Shown: positions 42,544 to 57,344 of the stretch, piece after piece
How positions within the stretch are numbered: position 1 is the first letter of the stretch
Layout of the letters: every line of letters starts with the position of its first letter
NCBI RefSeq assembly: GCF_000247815.1
Contig: NW_004775931.1
Coordinates: 280,170-344,169 of the forward strand
Length of the DNA: 64,000 nucleotides
Reading direction: 5' to 3'
DNA from: Ficedula albicollis
Taxonomy: Eukaryota; Chordata; Aves; Passeriformes; Muscicapidae
Notes under the pieces: generated by a model
Seen by the model: only the letters and a program-made list of their open reading frames with translations
The model's database searches: none
Told to the model about the DNA's origin: nothing
Program-made: the position numbers and the translations under genes

Positions 42544-44880
42544 CCAGCAGAGACATCTCCCCACAGGTGGAGTTTGTCTCCTGCAAACAAGCAATACCTC
42601 ATTTCTTTTTTTAAGATAAAATTTGCAGCTTCGAGGCCTGGAGACAAAGCTTCAGCACAGACACACAGGAGTTACTAACGCCCTCATTTAAGCAAACCAC
42701 AAGCATCTCTCATGATCCCCTCCTGGCAGAGCTAATCGAAAGCCACCACTTCAGCTGCATTTAATCAAAACTTTCAAGACTCCAAGCTCAGCAGAATCAC
42801 CTCCTGCTCTGTATTCAGCCCTACTCTCTACAATGAACTCAGTGGTCAGGAATTTTCCTTTTCTTGGCCAACCAGCTTAAGGAGTATTGCTGAAAAGCAA
42901 AACCTAAAAGGACAGACTCATCCCAGTTTACTCCACGCATGATGTATGGTCCCATCAGCCAGCCCACATAGCACTGATTGCAGTTGTCACCCCCAAAGTC
43001 CGATCAAAGACAACCCCATGTTCTCCACACAAGTGCAGTGGCCCTGCCCACTGCCCACCCCAAGGGAACACCCCAACAACGCCCTCGGCATGCTCCTTTC
43101 TCACTCAGAAGGATCGCAGGGGAACATGAACATTAATTTGTTTAAAACAGCAACTCGATGACACGCCCGTGACAAACCAAATTCAACCCCACTCTCTACC
43201 CAACAGCTTTGAAAGAACACAAATGACGTCATGAGCCTGGCAAATGGGTGCAAAAAGCTTGTTAATTGGCCTGTCCTAGTGTTCTCACTGAAACCCGACC
43301 ACAATTTCTGTGGTTACCATGGAGGAATCTGCTGTCTGGAGTGTATGAGGAAATAATTATTACTTTTTACATGCATCACTCAAAAATACTTCAAAGGCCA
43401 AAAACTTAGCCTAGAGGTGCCCCTAAGGTAAAGAGCTTCGTTTTAAGGGGTTTCTGGCTGAGCTTTCCTCTTAAAGACCCCTACAAAGCTAACGGTCTAG
43501 CTTAAGGGCACCTTTGAGCTAAGCTTTAGTGTCAGCTCTAACATAAGCAACTGAACATCCCGGCCTTCATGCCACCTTCACTGCAACCTCCTAAAATGCT
43601 GGTTCAGAGCCTAGACACAAACTGAGAGATGTGGAAAAGCAGAAAATTGTAAAAGGCTTCAGAGAAAACAGAGAGTTACCTCAGGGCTGCTGAAACACAG
43701 GCATCACTCCACTCTTTGGAGTGTTTGTCAGCCAGGGCACTATTATACAAATATTCTGGAAATTATCATGACTTCCAAACAGGAAAAGACGCAAAAGATG
43801 ACAGAGGAGGGAGGAGAGATGCCCATGGCCAGCCAAGCTCTGCCAGCCGAGTTGGCCAGGGGCTCAGGGCTGGGCAGGGGCAGTGGGCACCAAGCCAGCA
43901 GCACCACTCCTGCGGCCCCCGGGCCAGCCCCCGAGGCTGTGCCCTCTCTCGGGGTGCTGGAGGTCGAGGACAAGGGCTTTGTGTCCCCTGCCCGAGACAG
44001 ACCCTGTCCTGTGCCCGGCAGCTGCAGCAGGCTGAGCTCTGCGCGGTGCCAGCTGCTCTCAGAGGCCTCGAAAGAAACATTCACTGCCAAATACATGATA
44101 TTTACCCACTGGGTTTTTAAAAGCTATTTATTAAACTACCTTTTCAGACAGGAGGCAGCTCTTACCTGGGTTCTCTTTTTGGTTTGCTGATGAATTAGGG
44201 TGGAACAAGGTCCTTTAAACTCCCCAAGACCCCAAGATTATCATATGCATCTAATCACAGTCTAAGAAAGAGTGCTGTTCAAGTTTCATTCTTTCTGTCT
44301 TGTTTGCTATGGAGAAGGATGCATACCACATCAGTGTGACATTTTTTTTTAACTCTTTTTTTTTTTTTTTCTTCCCCCTGTCTTGTCATATGACCTCCCT
44401 TAAAACTGCACACAAGCATGCTTCTCCACTGAGTTACTTGTTCCCCTACAATAATCCAGAAGCAACTTAAGAAAATATCTTAAGGAACTCTACCTCTGGA
44501 TAAAAGTCAACATGAAAACAAACGAAATATTCAGGAAAATTCTCCAAGAAAGAACTTCACAGTAAAAGATCTGTTTGGATAATTTGATCTGCTTAGAACT
44601 TCAGAGAAACTTTAAAACAAAAAAAAAAGTCTATACTGCCTACTTGGATTGAGCTACAGCAACCCAAGTAGCTGTAATAACTTAACCTGGAGTGTCACTG
44701 TCTGCTGCCAAGTGCTCCTTGCTTGCCCCTTCCACATCCTCAGCAACCAAACACCCTCCAGCGTTCACCTGGATTTTCCTCTTGGGTCAGGTTGGAAATT
44801 CAGTCGTGTACACAAACTGCTGGGTCTGCAGAAAACTGGGTGACAGGGAGATGGTTTTCCTCATTAGCTGATTTTTGGGG
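42544..44880 (-). other. PPP2R2B: PPP2R2B intron: single-copy stretch
   Basis: This is unique sequence with a T-rich microsatellite at 44342-44372. No exon is recognised. Confidence 0.5.
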
Positions 44881-45311
44881 CAAATGAGGAACACCGCTGT
44901 GGATCCACATGGGGAGCAGCAGTGCCGGGAGTGTGAATGCCACGGAGCGGTTTGGTGCCTGCGGATGCCCCGCAGAGCGGTCCGGCAGCTCTCGCAGCTC
45001 CCACACGGGGATGAATCCGCAAGAGCGGGCTCTCCGCCGCGAGAGTCGCACGGAAGCCTCGGCAAACACAGTCCCGCTACTTTGCATTACTACCTTGGAA
45101 ATGCAAAGCCGAAACACTGCTGGGAACACTTCCTTTTCCCAAATTGCTGCAGAGCTTTTTTCACCAAGACCTGGAAACGCGCTGGCGGCGGGAGAGGGGT
45201 CGGGTGACCGGAGGAGGGCAGAGCACGGCAGGATTGTTCCGTTTCCTCGGGAATATCCGGGTGCATTTAAAGCCGCAGGGACAAACCGCAGCATCCCCGC
45301 GCCCCGCGTAC

Positions 45312-45902
<591 letters not shown>

Positions 45903-46002
45903 GCAGGGAGCCGCAGAGCCCCGGGCCGGGCCGCCGCAGCCCGCCCCGCTCCGCCGCAGTGTCCCCCGGCCGCCGGGAGCCGCCGCGGGGCCGCGAAGGG
46001 CG

Positions 46003-46385
46003 CATCGCACCGGGGGCATCGCACCGGGAGTGTCTCACCGGGAGCATCGCACCAGGAGCGCATCACCGGCAGCGCATCACCGGGAGTGTCTCACTGGGAG
46101 CATCTCACCGTGAGCCTAGCACCGTGAGCCTTGCACCAGGAGCGCATCACCGGGAGCATCGCACCGGGAACAGTGCACCGGGAGTGTCTCACCGCCAGCG
46201 CATCACCGGGAGCATCACACCGGCAGCATCGCACCGGGAGCGTCTCACCGGGAGCACCGCACCGCATCACACCGGGAACATTGCACCGGGAGTGTCTCAC
46301 CGGGAGCGTCTCACCGGGAGCACCGCACCGCGGGCATCGCACCGGGAGTGTCTCACGGGCAGCGCATCACCGGCAGTGCACCCCG
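46003..46385. repeat. GC-rich ~15-bp minisatellite, diverged
   Basis: Units of the form gcatcgcaccggga alternate with gtgtctcaccggga, gcgcatcaccggga and similar. There are about 25 imperfect copies within the CpG island, on the promoter side of the alternative PPP2R2B exon. Confidence 0.85.
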
Positions 46386-46450
46386 GGACCCGCAGGGCCG
46401 CAGGGACGGACGCATGTCCCGGCGCTGCCGCACGCCCGGAGCCCAGCGCC

Positions 46451-49400
46451 ACGCCAGCCTCGAGGAGATTTCACCTCTTAGTTCTACAATAGACTCCTAA
46501 TAAATAATATATAAGAATAAGACAAGATGTCTAAAACCTATTTCCTTTTGGCAGTACTGAAATGTAGCTCACAGCACTGTGATATGACAATGGCGGTCAG
46601 TAACATCATGTACTTCACATTTAACACTGAAATCAGTGTTTGAGCAGCTGAAAGATGTCCCAGGCCTCCCATCTATGCACAAGGGAGCTCATTCATCCCC
46701 ACAGTAGCTTTAGTTAAAGGATCCATTACACCCCTGGTTTCATCGGGACAAGTACCACGGACTGTGACACCATTCTCCAAGACAAAGAAAGCAACGAACA
46801 AGGAAAGAACAAAATGAGGTGGTTTATGTAGATCTCTTTGTGCATCTTCTGTGTGGAGAGCACAAAATTATCACAAAATTAATGCAGAATTATTGTTGGC
46901 AACTTTTGAAGTATCATTTAAAGCCAGAATGACAGTCCATTCTGCTGAAGGAAATAAGCTGTACTACATTCAAAGGCAAAGAGAATTGTAATAACAGTAG
47001 CATCTCTTCTCACCTGACCATACACAACTGTGTGCTCCCTAATCACTAAAGAAATCACATCGTGCGAGTTCAGGATGCTTGGATGTTACCAAGAGTTCTG
47101 AAGGTCAAAAATGCACTGCAAAGACTACCATAGTAGTACCAAGTTATGGATAAACTTCTGATGAAGATGAGGCATCTGTAATACCACATTTATGACTTTA
47201 TTCATGTGTATGTGCACACATTAGTACCTATACACATGTGCACTCACAATCCAACATAAACCAGCCAAGAACCAAAGCCCATCCCACATGGAACACTCGT
47301 GTGAGCTTCCTCCTCAGTCATGGTCATGCTGTTAGTGCCTGTTCAGGTTAAATTCACCAATGGTATCACCTCTTCATTACTAGTTTTACTGAATACAGAT
47401 TTGAAGTATTATTCATCAGCCTTTACTGTTCTGTGAGCCCAGATTACCCCAAGAAAAAATTGCAGGAGTCCTCTCCAGCCATCATACCTCTGTATTCATC
47501 CACTAAGTCTCCAGTGGTAAAAAAAACCAAACTTATGGCCCTCAGCTGATAAATGGTTACATTAAGAAAAGAATAGATAGCAAGACAGGCAACCTAACAT
47601 TTCATTAATTCTAAAGTAGCAAACAACTACTCCTGACCAGTTACAATAAACTGCCGATTCTACAGTAAAAGCTCAAAACACAAAAGCTCAATTATGTAAA
47701 TAATTCTGAAAAAAACAAAAACAAAAAAACAAAACAAAACAAAAAACCCCGAACCACAAAAGCCCCACAAACAAAACCAAAAACAACCCCAAAGAAAAGC
47801 CTCAGTTAAAAAGTATTTTAGTTTTAATCACTATGGCGGTGTTTTTCTCTAGAGATTTAATAAATTGTTAGATATTCTTCTGAGTGTTGTGCCCCACTGT
47901 GGTCTAGAAATTACAGACTGAAACTCTTCTGCAAAAGCAGCGTGACAGAACTGCAGCTGAAGCAGGACAGGTGACAGCACTCCAGGCAGAGCTGCATTCC
48001 CACCAGGAGAAGTCAGAGCTCTGCTCCCAGAGGCCTGGCCAGACTCAGTCCTCTCAGTCTCACAAGACTGTGTTTTTTAAAAAGTCATCCCATTTGGTGG
48101 ACCACAACAAAATAGAAGAAGTGTGTCTAATAACCCATCTCAGCTCCAGAATTGATTCCAGTAAAGGTTTTGGTGGGAGAAGCTCTCTCATAATTCCCTG
48201 AAAAACTCTGTAAATAACAGCTGAAAACCAAGAGAAAATCTATTTCAGAGGCTATTGATATGATTAAGCTATAATGCCTTCAAATGAATTCTTGGATCAA
48301 TAGCTGATTTGAGGCCCATCTCCTTCAGATGCTCAAGCACATAACGAGGGCAGAAACCAAGGAGCGTAGCTCAGCTCTGTACCAGCAGCTCCCAGCAGCA
48401 CACAAACCCTCCCCCTGCACACCAGCTGAGGTATGTGACCAATTATTTCTGGTCACAGCAACCAAAGGAAAAATAAACTTACCTTCTGTCACCCCAGTAT
48501 CTATAGTTCCTTTTACTTGACTGAAGCACCACAGCACATCCTGCATGAGGCTTCCAAATCCTGCCAGGAAACACATTCAGAAAGAAGATACAATAATCAG
48601 CACACAGCTTGTCCTTTTCTAAATGAACATCTGTGCACACACAGGCACATAGAAGTGCAGTCTCTGCCTGAAGATGAAAATCTACTCACCTGGAGTCATG
48701 GCTCCGTGCAGAGAGCACAGCTAGCGCTGCAGAGCCCCGAGCATCGTCCTCGCTGTGAATCACCCTCTGTTCTCCCCGCGCCACGCCAGGGCTCTGGGGG
48801 AGCCCAGCATCCCAGCCAGCCCTGCACATCACTGGCACAGCACAGGAGGCAGCAGGCCCTGTAGTCATGGTCTTTGTCACAGCCTCCCTCCAGCAGAATA
48901 CTAATGCTCCCAGTCATTTCCAGCACAGATAAGAGGGAGCGAAAAAGGAGAAAAGAACCACTCCTACTACCACAAGAAATTTTTTTTTCACATTTGTGGT
49001 CAGTGTAGTTGTGAACTGCTTGGCAATGAACCCAAGCATGGAGCTTTACAGTACATTACAACACTTTCCTCAAAATCTGCTTGCAATCACAAGTGCCTTA
49101 TAGCTGCTTTAAAAGATTACTACAGACATTTCTATTGAAACGCATATTATTAAGCTGTAGTGCTTTTAACTGTTTGCTGCTGCAGCAATGCTCTGTGTTA
49201 AGACTCTCAAAGAGAAATTAGGATTTCATCTACCAATGTTCCTTGTTTCTTGACAGCTCAGCAGAATTTCCCTTTTTGTAACATGGTTTTCACTGTTCCA
49301 CAAAAATCCACTGCCTCAAAGGACAACTGGCATTCTTTAATCCTAGCACACATTTTATCTCAAAGAATTTCCAGGCATGAAAAAAGCAAGAAAATGGAGC

Positions 49401-51950
49401 CACAAGGAACAGTACTTTTTACCTCAGCTGTTTTACACAGGTGAAATGTGTAACAGAAAGTGTAGGTATTTCACCGTGGGCAGGTGTGGTACTGGGCTCG
49501 GCCCGGGGTCATGCCATGGAGACTCAGAGTGATAAAACTTTTATCCAGTAGTCTCTCTGTAGAGCATGTCTTCCCTCTGGAGTCACTTTAGGTTCTGAAG
49601 TTCTGTCCTGCCTTAAATTCTTGTGACCCCTAGCTGAGGAATCCTAGTGCTTCACATCCTGCAGCCAGGAATATATATTCCTCAGCGTGATCTCTGAACT
49701 GGAGCTCAGACCCTACAGAAATCTTGCTGGGATTGGTGTGTTTAAAAGTGCAGGTTCCGGGACACTGTGGTTTGCATTATGAAAAAGATGTCGAAGGTAT
49801 TTTTGGGAGTAGCCACCTCACAGCACATTTCAGAGTGGGTGCAGGTGCCATCATCTCTGCTGCATCATCAGGGGCTGGGGAAACTGTGAGTGGGATAAGG
49901 CACCAGGGACAGATTCTCCCATCCAGAAAACACTTGATCATGGGAGAGCTCCTGCTACCAGGGGAGCCCTGGCTGGTCCACACCTCTGCACAGCCTGCAG
50001 TGGGTTTTAACCTCGATTAAGTATGTGCATCAATACCTACCTCTGGGACTGGCAGCCACCTGCAAAGCACACAAGACCGTTCTCCTCCAGTAGGAGCTGT
50101 GGGCAGTGAAGGTGAGCCCACTTTCATCACAGGAGATGCCAGCAATGGGCATTGAAATCTAACATATTACAAGCATACCATAACGTTAAAGTTTTCTGGA
50201 AGATTACAGCTGAGTTTTGGCTGCTCAGTATAATTTCACTTCTTTAAAGACTCACGGCTCCAGAAAATACATAGTGTAATTATAGCAAAACTTCTCTGTT
50301 TTTGCAAGCCAAACTAGTTTGATAGTTGAACCAAAAGTATAGTTAGCTGAATAGTTAAAACTGTAAAAGTGAATAAAACTTTTAAAAATTATTTTTGAAT
50401 TCAGTGGCAGCCACTAGGGGCTTTGGCCCCTCTGACCTTTGCAGGACCCAGGGGTTTGCCTGGCGTGCCCAGGCTGGGGAGAGGTGGGGTTCGTGTGCTG
50501 CAGGGGTGTGTGGGCTGCTGGCAGGAGCCTCTGGGAGCAGAGGGATAAGCCGCGCCTCCTCTCCAATAGAAGGCACCAGAGATCCATCAGGCGCCGCCTT
50601 TCCCGCAGCCAGGACAGCGGCTGGCGCGCACGCCGGGTGTGGGAGAGCCGTCTCCGCTTCCCCGAGCTCCTTCTTCCAGCAGGAGGGACAAAACTCCCCG
50701 GCTTGGGACACGCCTCCTGTTTGCCAGCTGACACAGCAGAAAAGCTCCATTTCTTGAGAGAAGTGGGGGAAATGTTTTACTGATTTTTCTTTCTAAGTGT
50801 GCTCTCTTTTTATTGCAGACCAAAGCCCCAGCTCTGAGACGTGAGGCTCTCTATTTCCCATGGAAAATTAATTCCTCTGCTGCACCAAGCAGAACAGTGT
50901 TTTCCCATTGCTCAGTGGTGAGCAGAGTTGGCTGTTCCACAGGAGCTGTTGCAGCAGAGCTGCCTTCTGTCTTCTCATTTGCCTTTTCTTTGGCCTACTC
51001 AGTAATTAGTTTAATATTTAATTCCTGCCAACAGACAAGATCCTGAAACTCTCCAGATGATCCACTCTGCAGAAAACAGCTCTGGACTACTACTTTTGTA
51101 ATATTTCTATGACTGATTCAGCTAATTTTACTGCGTTTGTCTGGATTGGAGCTTTCGTTGGAAATAAAAGCTGAAGAATAATGTTTAGAAAAGAATTCTA
51201 ATTACTTAAGGTAAAAATTTTCAGGCTTCATGTAAATCACTCCCAAAACGTCAAATAGAAAGGATTCTGATTCCAGCAAATTTTAGTCTATTCAGGAAAA
51301 GCTGCTTCAGATGTGCAGAAGACCACAGGTCTCCTCTGAAAGGTAGAGTTTGGTCTTGGGCTGGCATGGAAATCTTGGGCATCTCCTGATGCTGGAGCTG
51401 TAGATAAATCACTAACACTTCCCTGTAGTGTGAACACCCTACCCTACCCAGCACAGATGGCTTACTTTAAATGACTTTGTTCTTGATTTCTGTGTGGTAG
51501 CTGCTGGATGCCCACCTTGCTGTAGGGCTGTGCAGGTCGGCTCCCAGGACGGGAGCTCACCTGCCCCCAGAGCCCTCGGACGTGTCCTCGCCTCAGAGCG
51601 GAGTGTTGAGGACAGAGGTCCCCTGGCCCAACCCAGCTCTGCAGGAATCCAGCCTCCTTCTTCCTCTGCAGTCCATGGGTCTGTATTTCAGATGATCTGA
51701 ATTGGTTGAGGTAGTTTAGGGGAGCCCCAGCTGTGTTTCAGCTTATTGGTTCTTCTCCAAGGATATATAAATATGGCTAAAATTGGGTAACTGCTCCCAC
51801 TTCTGTCTGCCCTGGGGCAAGGACTGCCCTTCCTTAGAGCCCCGGGAGCCTGAGCCTGCTCCTGGCACTCAGGAATGAGAGGGGAAAAGGCAGTGTCCGA
51901 AGAGCATGGACCATGGGGTGGGAAATGCGGTGTCTCTCTTCCTAAGGGAT
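46451..51950. other. Region between the PPP2R2B and STK32A promoters
   Basis: This is about 5.5 kb of mostly AT-rich single-copy DNA. It holds an A-rich tract with AAAAC repeats (47708-47800) and a small CpG-bearing stretch at 50530-50670. A plus-strand pyrimidine tract and cag (ctctctttttattgcag, ending 50818) look like a splice acceptor, but no partner exon can be shown. No coding gene is recognised. Confidence 0.55.
47708..47800. repeat. A-rich AAAAC-type simple sequence
   Basis: This is a run of A interspersed with single C (caaaaacaaaaaaacaaaac and following). It may be the tail of an old retroposed element, but no body can be recognised upstream. Confidence 0.7.
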
Positions 51951-52025
51951 CCTTCCAGAGGGGATGCGAACGGGCAGGGGAGGCAACACGACCCCGGCTT
52001 GGCCGTACCGAGATCAGTGACCGAG

Positions 52026-52130
52026 GCTCGGACGGGACCCCCTGTGTGAACTGTCCTTGTGTGCGCTGTCCTTTTGTGCGCTGTCCTTGTGTGCTCTGTC
52101 CCTCTGTCCCTCTGTCCCTCTGTGTGAGCT
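52026..52130. repeat. Degenerate GTGTGCKCTGTCCTT / CTCTGTCC repeat
   Basis: ctgtccttgtgtgcgctgtc type units of about 15 bases pass into gtccctct octamers near 52096-52122. Confidence 0.75.
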
Positions 52131-52288
52131 GTCCCCAGGCGGGTGTGGGGTGCACGCACCCGGGCACGGAAGGCAGAGCTCGCCTTCCCCTTCCGAAAAC
52201 AGCAGAGGGCTGGGCACGGGGCTTGCAGAAGAGAGAGGCTCCCCCGGCAGGAGGGGCGGCGCAGGGGCTGGGGTCACGGAGCGCCTGT

Positions 52289-52289
<1 letters not shown>

Positions 52290-52327
<38 letters not shown>
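52290..52327 (+). repeat. Poly-G tract, 38 bases
   Basis: This G run inside the STK32A CpG island is shorter than the other large tracts, so a genuine G-rich sequence is conceivable, but it fits the same pattern. Confidence 0.85.
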
Positions 52328-52339
52328 CGCGGCGTGTCC

Positions 52340-52486
52340 GAGCGCCGCTCGCCGTGCCGCAGCTCCTCCCGGGCCCGGCCGGGACCCGCGGGCGGGGCCG
52401 CTCCGGTTCCTGCGCTCGGCGGCCGCGGTGCTCGGCTCCCGCAGCTGCTGCCCGGGCTGCTCGGTCCCTGAGCTCCGCTGCCCCAG
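52340..52486 (+). other. STK32A: Probable STK32A non-coding first exon
   Basis: A good donor (ctgccccag|gtaggag, exon end at 52486) lies inside the CpG island downstream of a GC box. The first coding exon at 55199 begins with a splice acceptor, so an upstream non-coding exon must exist, and this is the best candidate. The 5' boundary is a guess. No in-frame coding start is needed because the next exon holds an upstream stop and the ATG. Confidence 0.5.
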
Positions 52487-52547
52487 GTAGGAGCCTCCCG
52501 GTCATGGCCCCGGAGCGGGGTCTGGGCGCTGTCCCCGAGGCGGGGCT

Positions 52548-52616
52548 CGGGATGTGCGGGGCTCGGGATGTGCGGAGTTCGGGATGTGCGGGGCTCGGAA
52601 TGTGCGGGGCTCGGGC
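52548..52616. repeat. 16-bp tandem repeat, about 4.5 copies
   Basis: Units of ggctcgggatgtgcgg (with agttcggg and ggctcggaatg variants) lie just downstream of the probable first-exon donor. Confidence 0.9.
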
Positions 52617-53136
52617 TGGGGTCGCGCTGCCGGGGCCGTGGCTGCGGCGAGGAGAGCCGCAGCAGAACCCACAGTGCCCGGTGCACTGATGGTGAAAATC
52701 AGGCCTCGTCCTTCCCGAGGGCCGTTGTGGCTGCGGGGGGCTCAGGGTCATCGTTCGTTCCTCTGGGACCAGAGCTCGGGGTGATGTCCCTCCGGGCTGT
52801 GTTACCGCCCAGTGCCAGCTCCTCGGCGGAGCAGTGCTGAGCAGTGCGGAGGCGGCGAGGGAAGTTGTCCGTGAGCCCTTGAAGCAGCCGTCCCCTCCCA
52901 GGGTTCGGGCAGTGTCCCTCAGGGATGGCTGTGCCGGTGTGACTGCTGTCCGAGCCCGCAGTGCCCCGCCGGTCCCGTCCCCTCCCAGGGCTCCGGCAGT
53001 GTCCCTCAGGGCTGTCACCCTCTGTGCCGCTGTCACCGCTGTCACCGCTGTCCGAGCCGGTCCCGTCCCCTCCGGGCACATCCTGCTCGCGGTGCCAGCG
53101 CGAACCCGCCGGTGTTTGCGCTCCTCCGCTCTGTTT

Positions 53137-53232
53137 AGGGTTTCCATCCATCTCTCGGGACTGAGGCGTGTCCGGCCGTGTGCGTAGGGTTTCCATCCAT
53201 CCCTCGGGACTGAGGCGTGTCCGGCCGTGTGC
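53137..53232. repeat. 49-bp tandem duplication, two copies
   Basis: agggtttccatccatcyctc plus gggactgaggcgtgtccggccgtgtgcg occurs twice at a period of 49, just upstream of a poly-G tract. Confidence 0.88.
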
Positions 53233-53266
53233 GGGAGTGCTGCGGGCTCGGGCTGGCAGCTGGCGT

Positions 53267-53446
<180 letters not shown>

Positions 53447-55198
53447 CTGGCAGCTGGCGTTGCCCAGCCGCTGCTTCTCGCCTGGGAAATGCCCGCTGTG
53501 ACTGCTGAGCCCCGGCAGCGCTGCGAGCGGAGCGAGGGTCCGGCTGGGCATGATGTTAGCATGGAAGCACCGGTAAATTTGACCCGAGGAAAAGTAATGA
53601 TTTTAATAACTTTGTGACTTTGCAGCGTGAAACAAGAAAAGATTTATCATTTCCATACCCCAGCTGCACTTGCTAAGGATGCAAATCCTTGTAATTATTA
53701 CTCAGGCTAGCTTAACTTCAAGGAATATCTGCACTCCTTCCTCAGAGCTTGTATGTATTGCCGTATTTACTAAAACAAACTTGGCTCCGAGCTGCTGTGC
53801 AAGGAAGTTTCCTTGGGAACCTGAGATGTGGGAACCTGATTTATGGGTGTTGCATCTGAAGGTCTATTTTTACTCTGAAGAATAAGTTTTGGGGCTCAAA
53901 AAGAGTTACTGCTGCTGTGGCTTTGTTTGACACTGAAGACTCGATCTATTCCTTTCTGAAGCACTGATGGGAATCCTAAACATTTGCTGCTTCATTTGTT
54001 TTATTGCTGAATCTTGTTTCAGTTCTGAGGTGGGAAACTAAGATTTTGTTTTGGTTAGCTGGAGAGAAGGAGCTGCGTGTGCTGGGGTAACTCCTAGTAT
54101 CCCATGAGAGACCCAGTTCCCAGTAATTCTCTTTTCTCCAGCATCTTTCTCGCAATTCCTCCCTTTCCTTTTTAAATTAATTGTGTTAATTTAAAGTAAA
54201 GAAGTGAAGTTAGTTAGCAGGTGTTTCCAAGGAGTAGATCTGAGAAAATGTTCAGTGAGCATATGGATGCCCTGGAGAACGCTCTGTGCTGGACCAGATC
54301 TTGTTGCACTGTTACTGCTCATTTTGTTCTTTTAGGGCTTTTTACTTCCAACAAGGAATAAAGTTGTATGTCACAGAGATATCAGTATCAAAAACAAGCA
54401 CATAAAGGTGCATTGCATGTGAATGTTGAAAATTATAGCAACTGCTGTACCTTCTAGAGAGTGTTCAGGCTCTCTCAAGTGTCAGTAAACTCTACGGAGT
54501 TTTACACTTCAGTATTCCCATACATGTCAGGAGAGACTGGAAAATTCCTGTGCTCCCTGCTAACAAACAGACCTGTCCCTTTGCAGTGGGAGAGGAAAGC
54601 CAGCACCAAGTCAGAAATCAGGTTTGCTGTTTTGTTCATAGTTCATATAAAAAAAATTCTGAAGAACCTGAGTGGAAACTGTACCTTGATTTTACGTGGA
54701 ATCTTTTCATTAGAAATACCAGAATGGTGTGGTTTTTTTCCCAAATGAAAGACTTGTTTAACTGCTTAAATCAAAAGGCTGACACTTTGAATTCCTTCTT
54801 CCATAGCTTTTACCCTTCCACATGACCTCAGTAGTCAAAAGTGCCTTTTGGTTTTATCTAGCCAAGCCAGTATGTCCATTTATTTTGGATATTTGCCTCT
54901 GTACAGTTAGTTACCCCTGAAGCTACAAAATGCATGCTGGATGAAAGAGCAAACATGAGCCAGATCCCTGGGTCTTTGGGTCTGCTGGTCTGTTCCTGCC
55001 GTTCCTGTAGTGGGCAGCAGTCCTGACCTGAGTCACAAGGTTGAGCTGTTACTGGTTTCTCTAGTGAGCTCCACTGCAATGTGCTTTTCCCTGCCTGTCA
55101 GTCTTGTCCTTAGAGCAGTGAGCCTCGTGAGACATTGAAAGCTGTAAATGTTTCTTCGTCCTGAGTGATGATGAAGTTTTTCTTCCTGCCTTCTGCAG

Positions 55199-55305
55199 GG
55201 TGTGTCAGCAGGACATGGCCAAGGTCTGGCAGGACTGACCCACGGCAGCACTGCACCAGGGCACAACCCAGAGCACTGGAGAGCTGAGCCTGGGCTGAGC
55301 ACACC
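55199..55305 (+). other. STK32A: STK32A 5' untranslated part of the first coding exon
   Basis: A pyrimidine-rich acceptor (tttttcttcctgccttctgcag, AG at 55197-55198) opens the exon. An in-frame TGA at 55285-55287 lies upstream of the ATG, which supports the start choice. The ATG context acaccATGG has A at -3 and G at +4, a strong initiation context. Confidence 0.8.
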
Positions 55306-55357
55306 ATGGGGGCAAACACCTCCAGCAAGTCACCACCCTCTGATGGGAACGGGGATG
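55306..55357 (+). CDS. STK32A: STK32A coding exon 1 (start codon, myristoylation motif)
   Basis: STK32A (YANK1) is a little-studied serine/threonine kinase of the AGC group. This exon encodes MGANTSSKSPPSDGNGD plus one base (phase 1), with donor gtaaga at 55358. It matches the start of mammalian STK32A (MGANTS...) as I recall it. Gly2 followed by Ala-Asn-Thr-Ser fits an N-myristoylation signal, which suggests membrane association; that is inference. The short Ser/Pro/Gly-rich linker leads into the kinase domain beginning in the next coding exon. Confidence 0.92.
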
Positions 55358-55470
55358 GTAAGAACTTTTCCTGACTGTTGTCTGGGACTGCAGAGTTCTC
55401 AGACTGACTGCGAGGGTGCCAGCCAGTGCCCATGCTGAGGCTGCAAACTCCTGGGCATCCCAGCTCAGCA

Positions 55471-56960
<1,490 letters not shown>

Positions 56961-57241
56961 GTGTGCCCTGCAGCTACAGAGCTGCAGTCTGCTCCTGGGA
57001 TCCTTTTGCCTCCTCTCCCAGCAGCTCTGAAAGCAAGGTTGCCAGCAGAGGTTTGGTGTTGAGCAGTCCCTGGGACACTGGCAGGCACCTCGCGGGCAGG
57101 GACAGGATGCTGCTGCTCTGGAGGGTGGAGAGGTCTGCTCTGGAGGCCCCAGGGTAGGGAGGGCTGGTAGGATGTGTGGTGGGAAGGTGCTGGAGCGATG
57201 GGTGTTCCTGTGGGTGCTCCTGGTGGCTGCCCAGCTGGGCA

Positions 57242-57344
<103 letters not shown>

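Larger units (their letters stand above)
51950..53260 (+). promoter_or_regulatory. STK32A: CpG-island promoter of STK32A
   Basis: This is the most CpG-dense unique segment of the window. It includes a consensus GC box (gcgggcggggccg, 52388-52400), typical of Sp1-bound TATA-less promoters, just upstream of a plus-strand donor CAG|gtaggag at 52486/52487. It lies about 2.7 kb upstream of the first coding exon of STK32A. The island also contains three small tandem repeats and a 38-base G run. Confidence 0.7.

Noticed and set aside
50395..51050. Possible extra exon with acceptor at 50818
   Set aside because: A pyrimidine tract and cag alone are not enough; there is no coding similarity and no clear donor partner, so it was not called as an exon.
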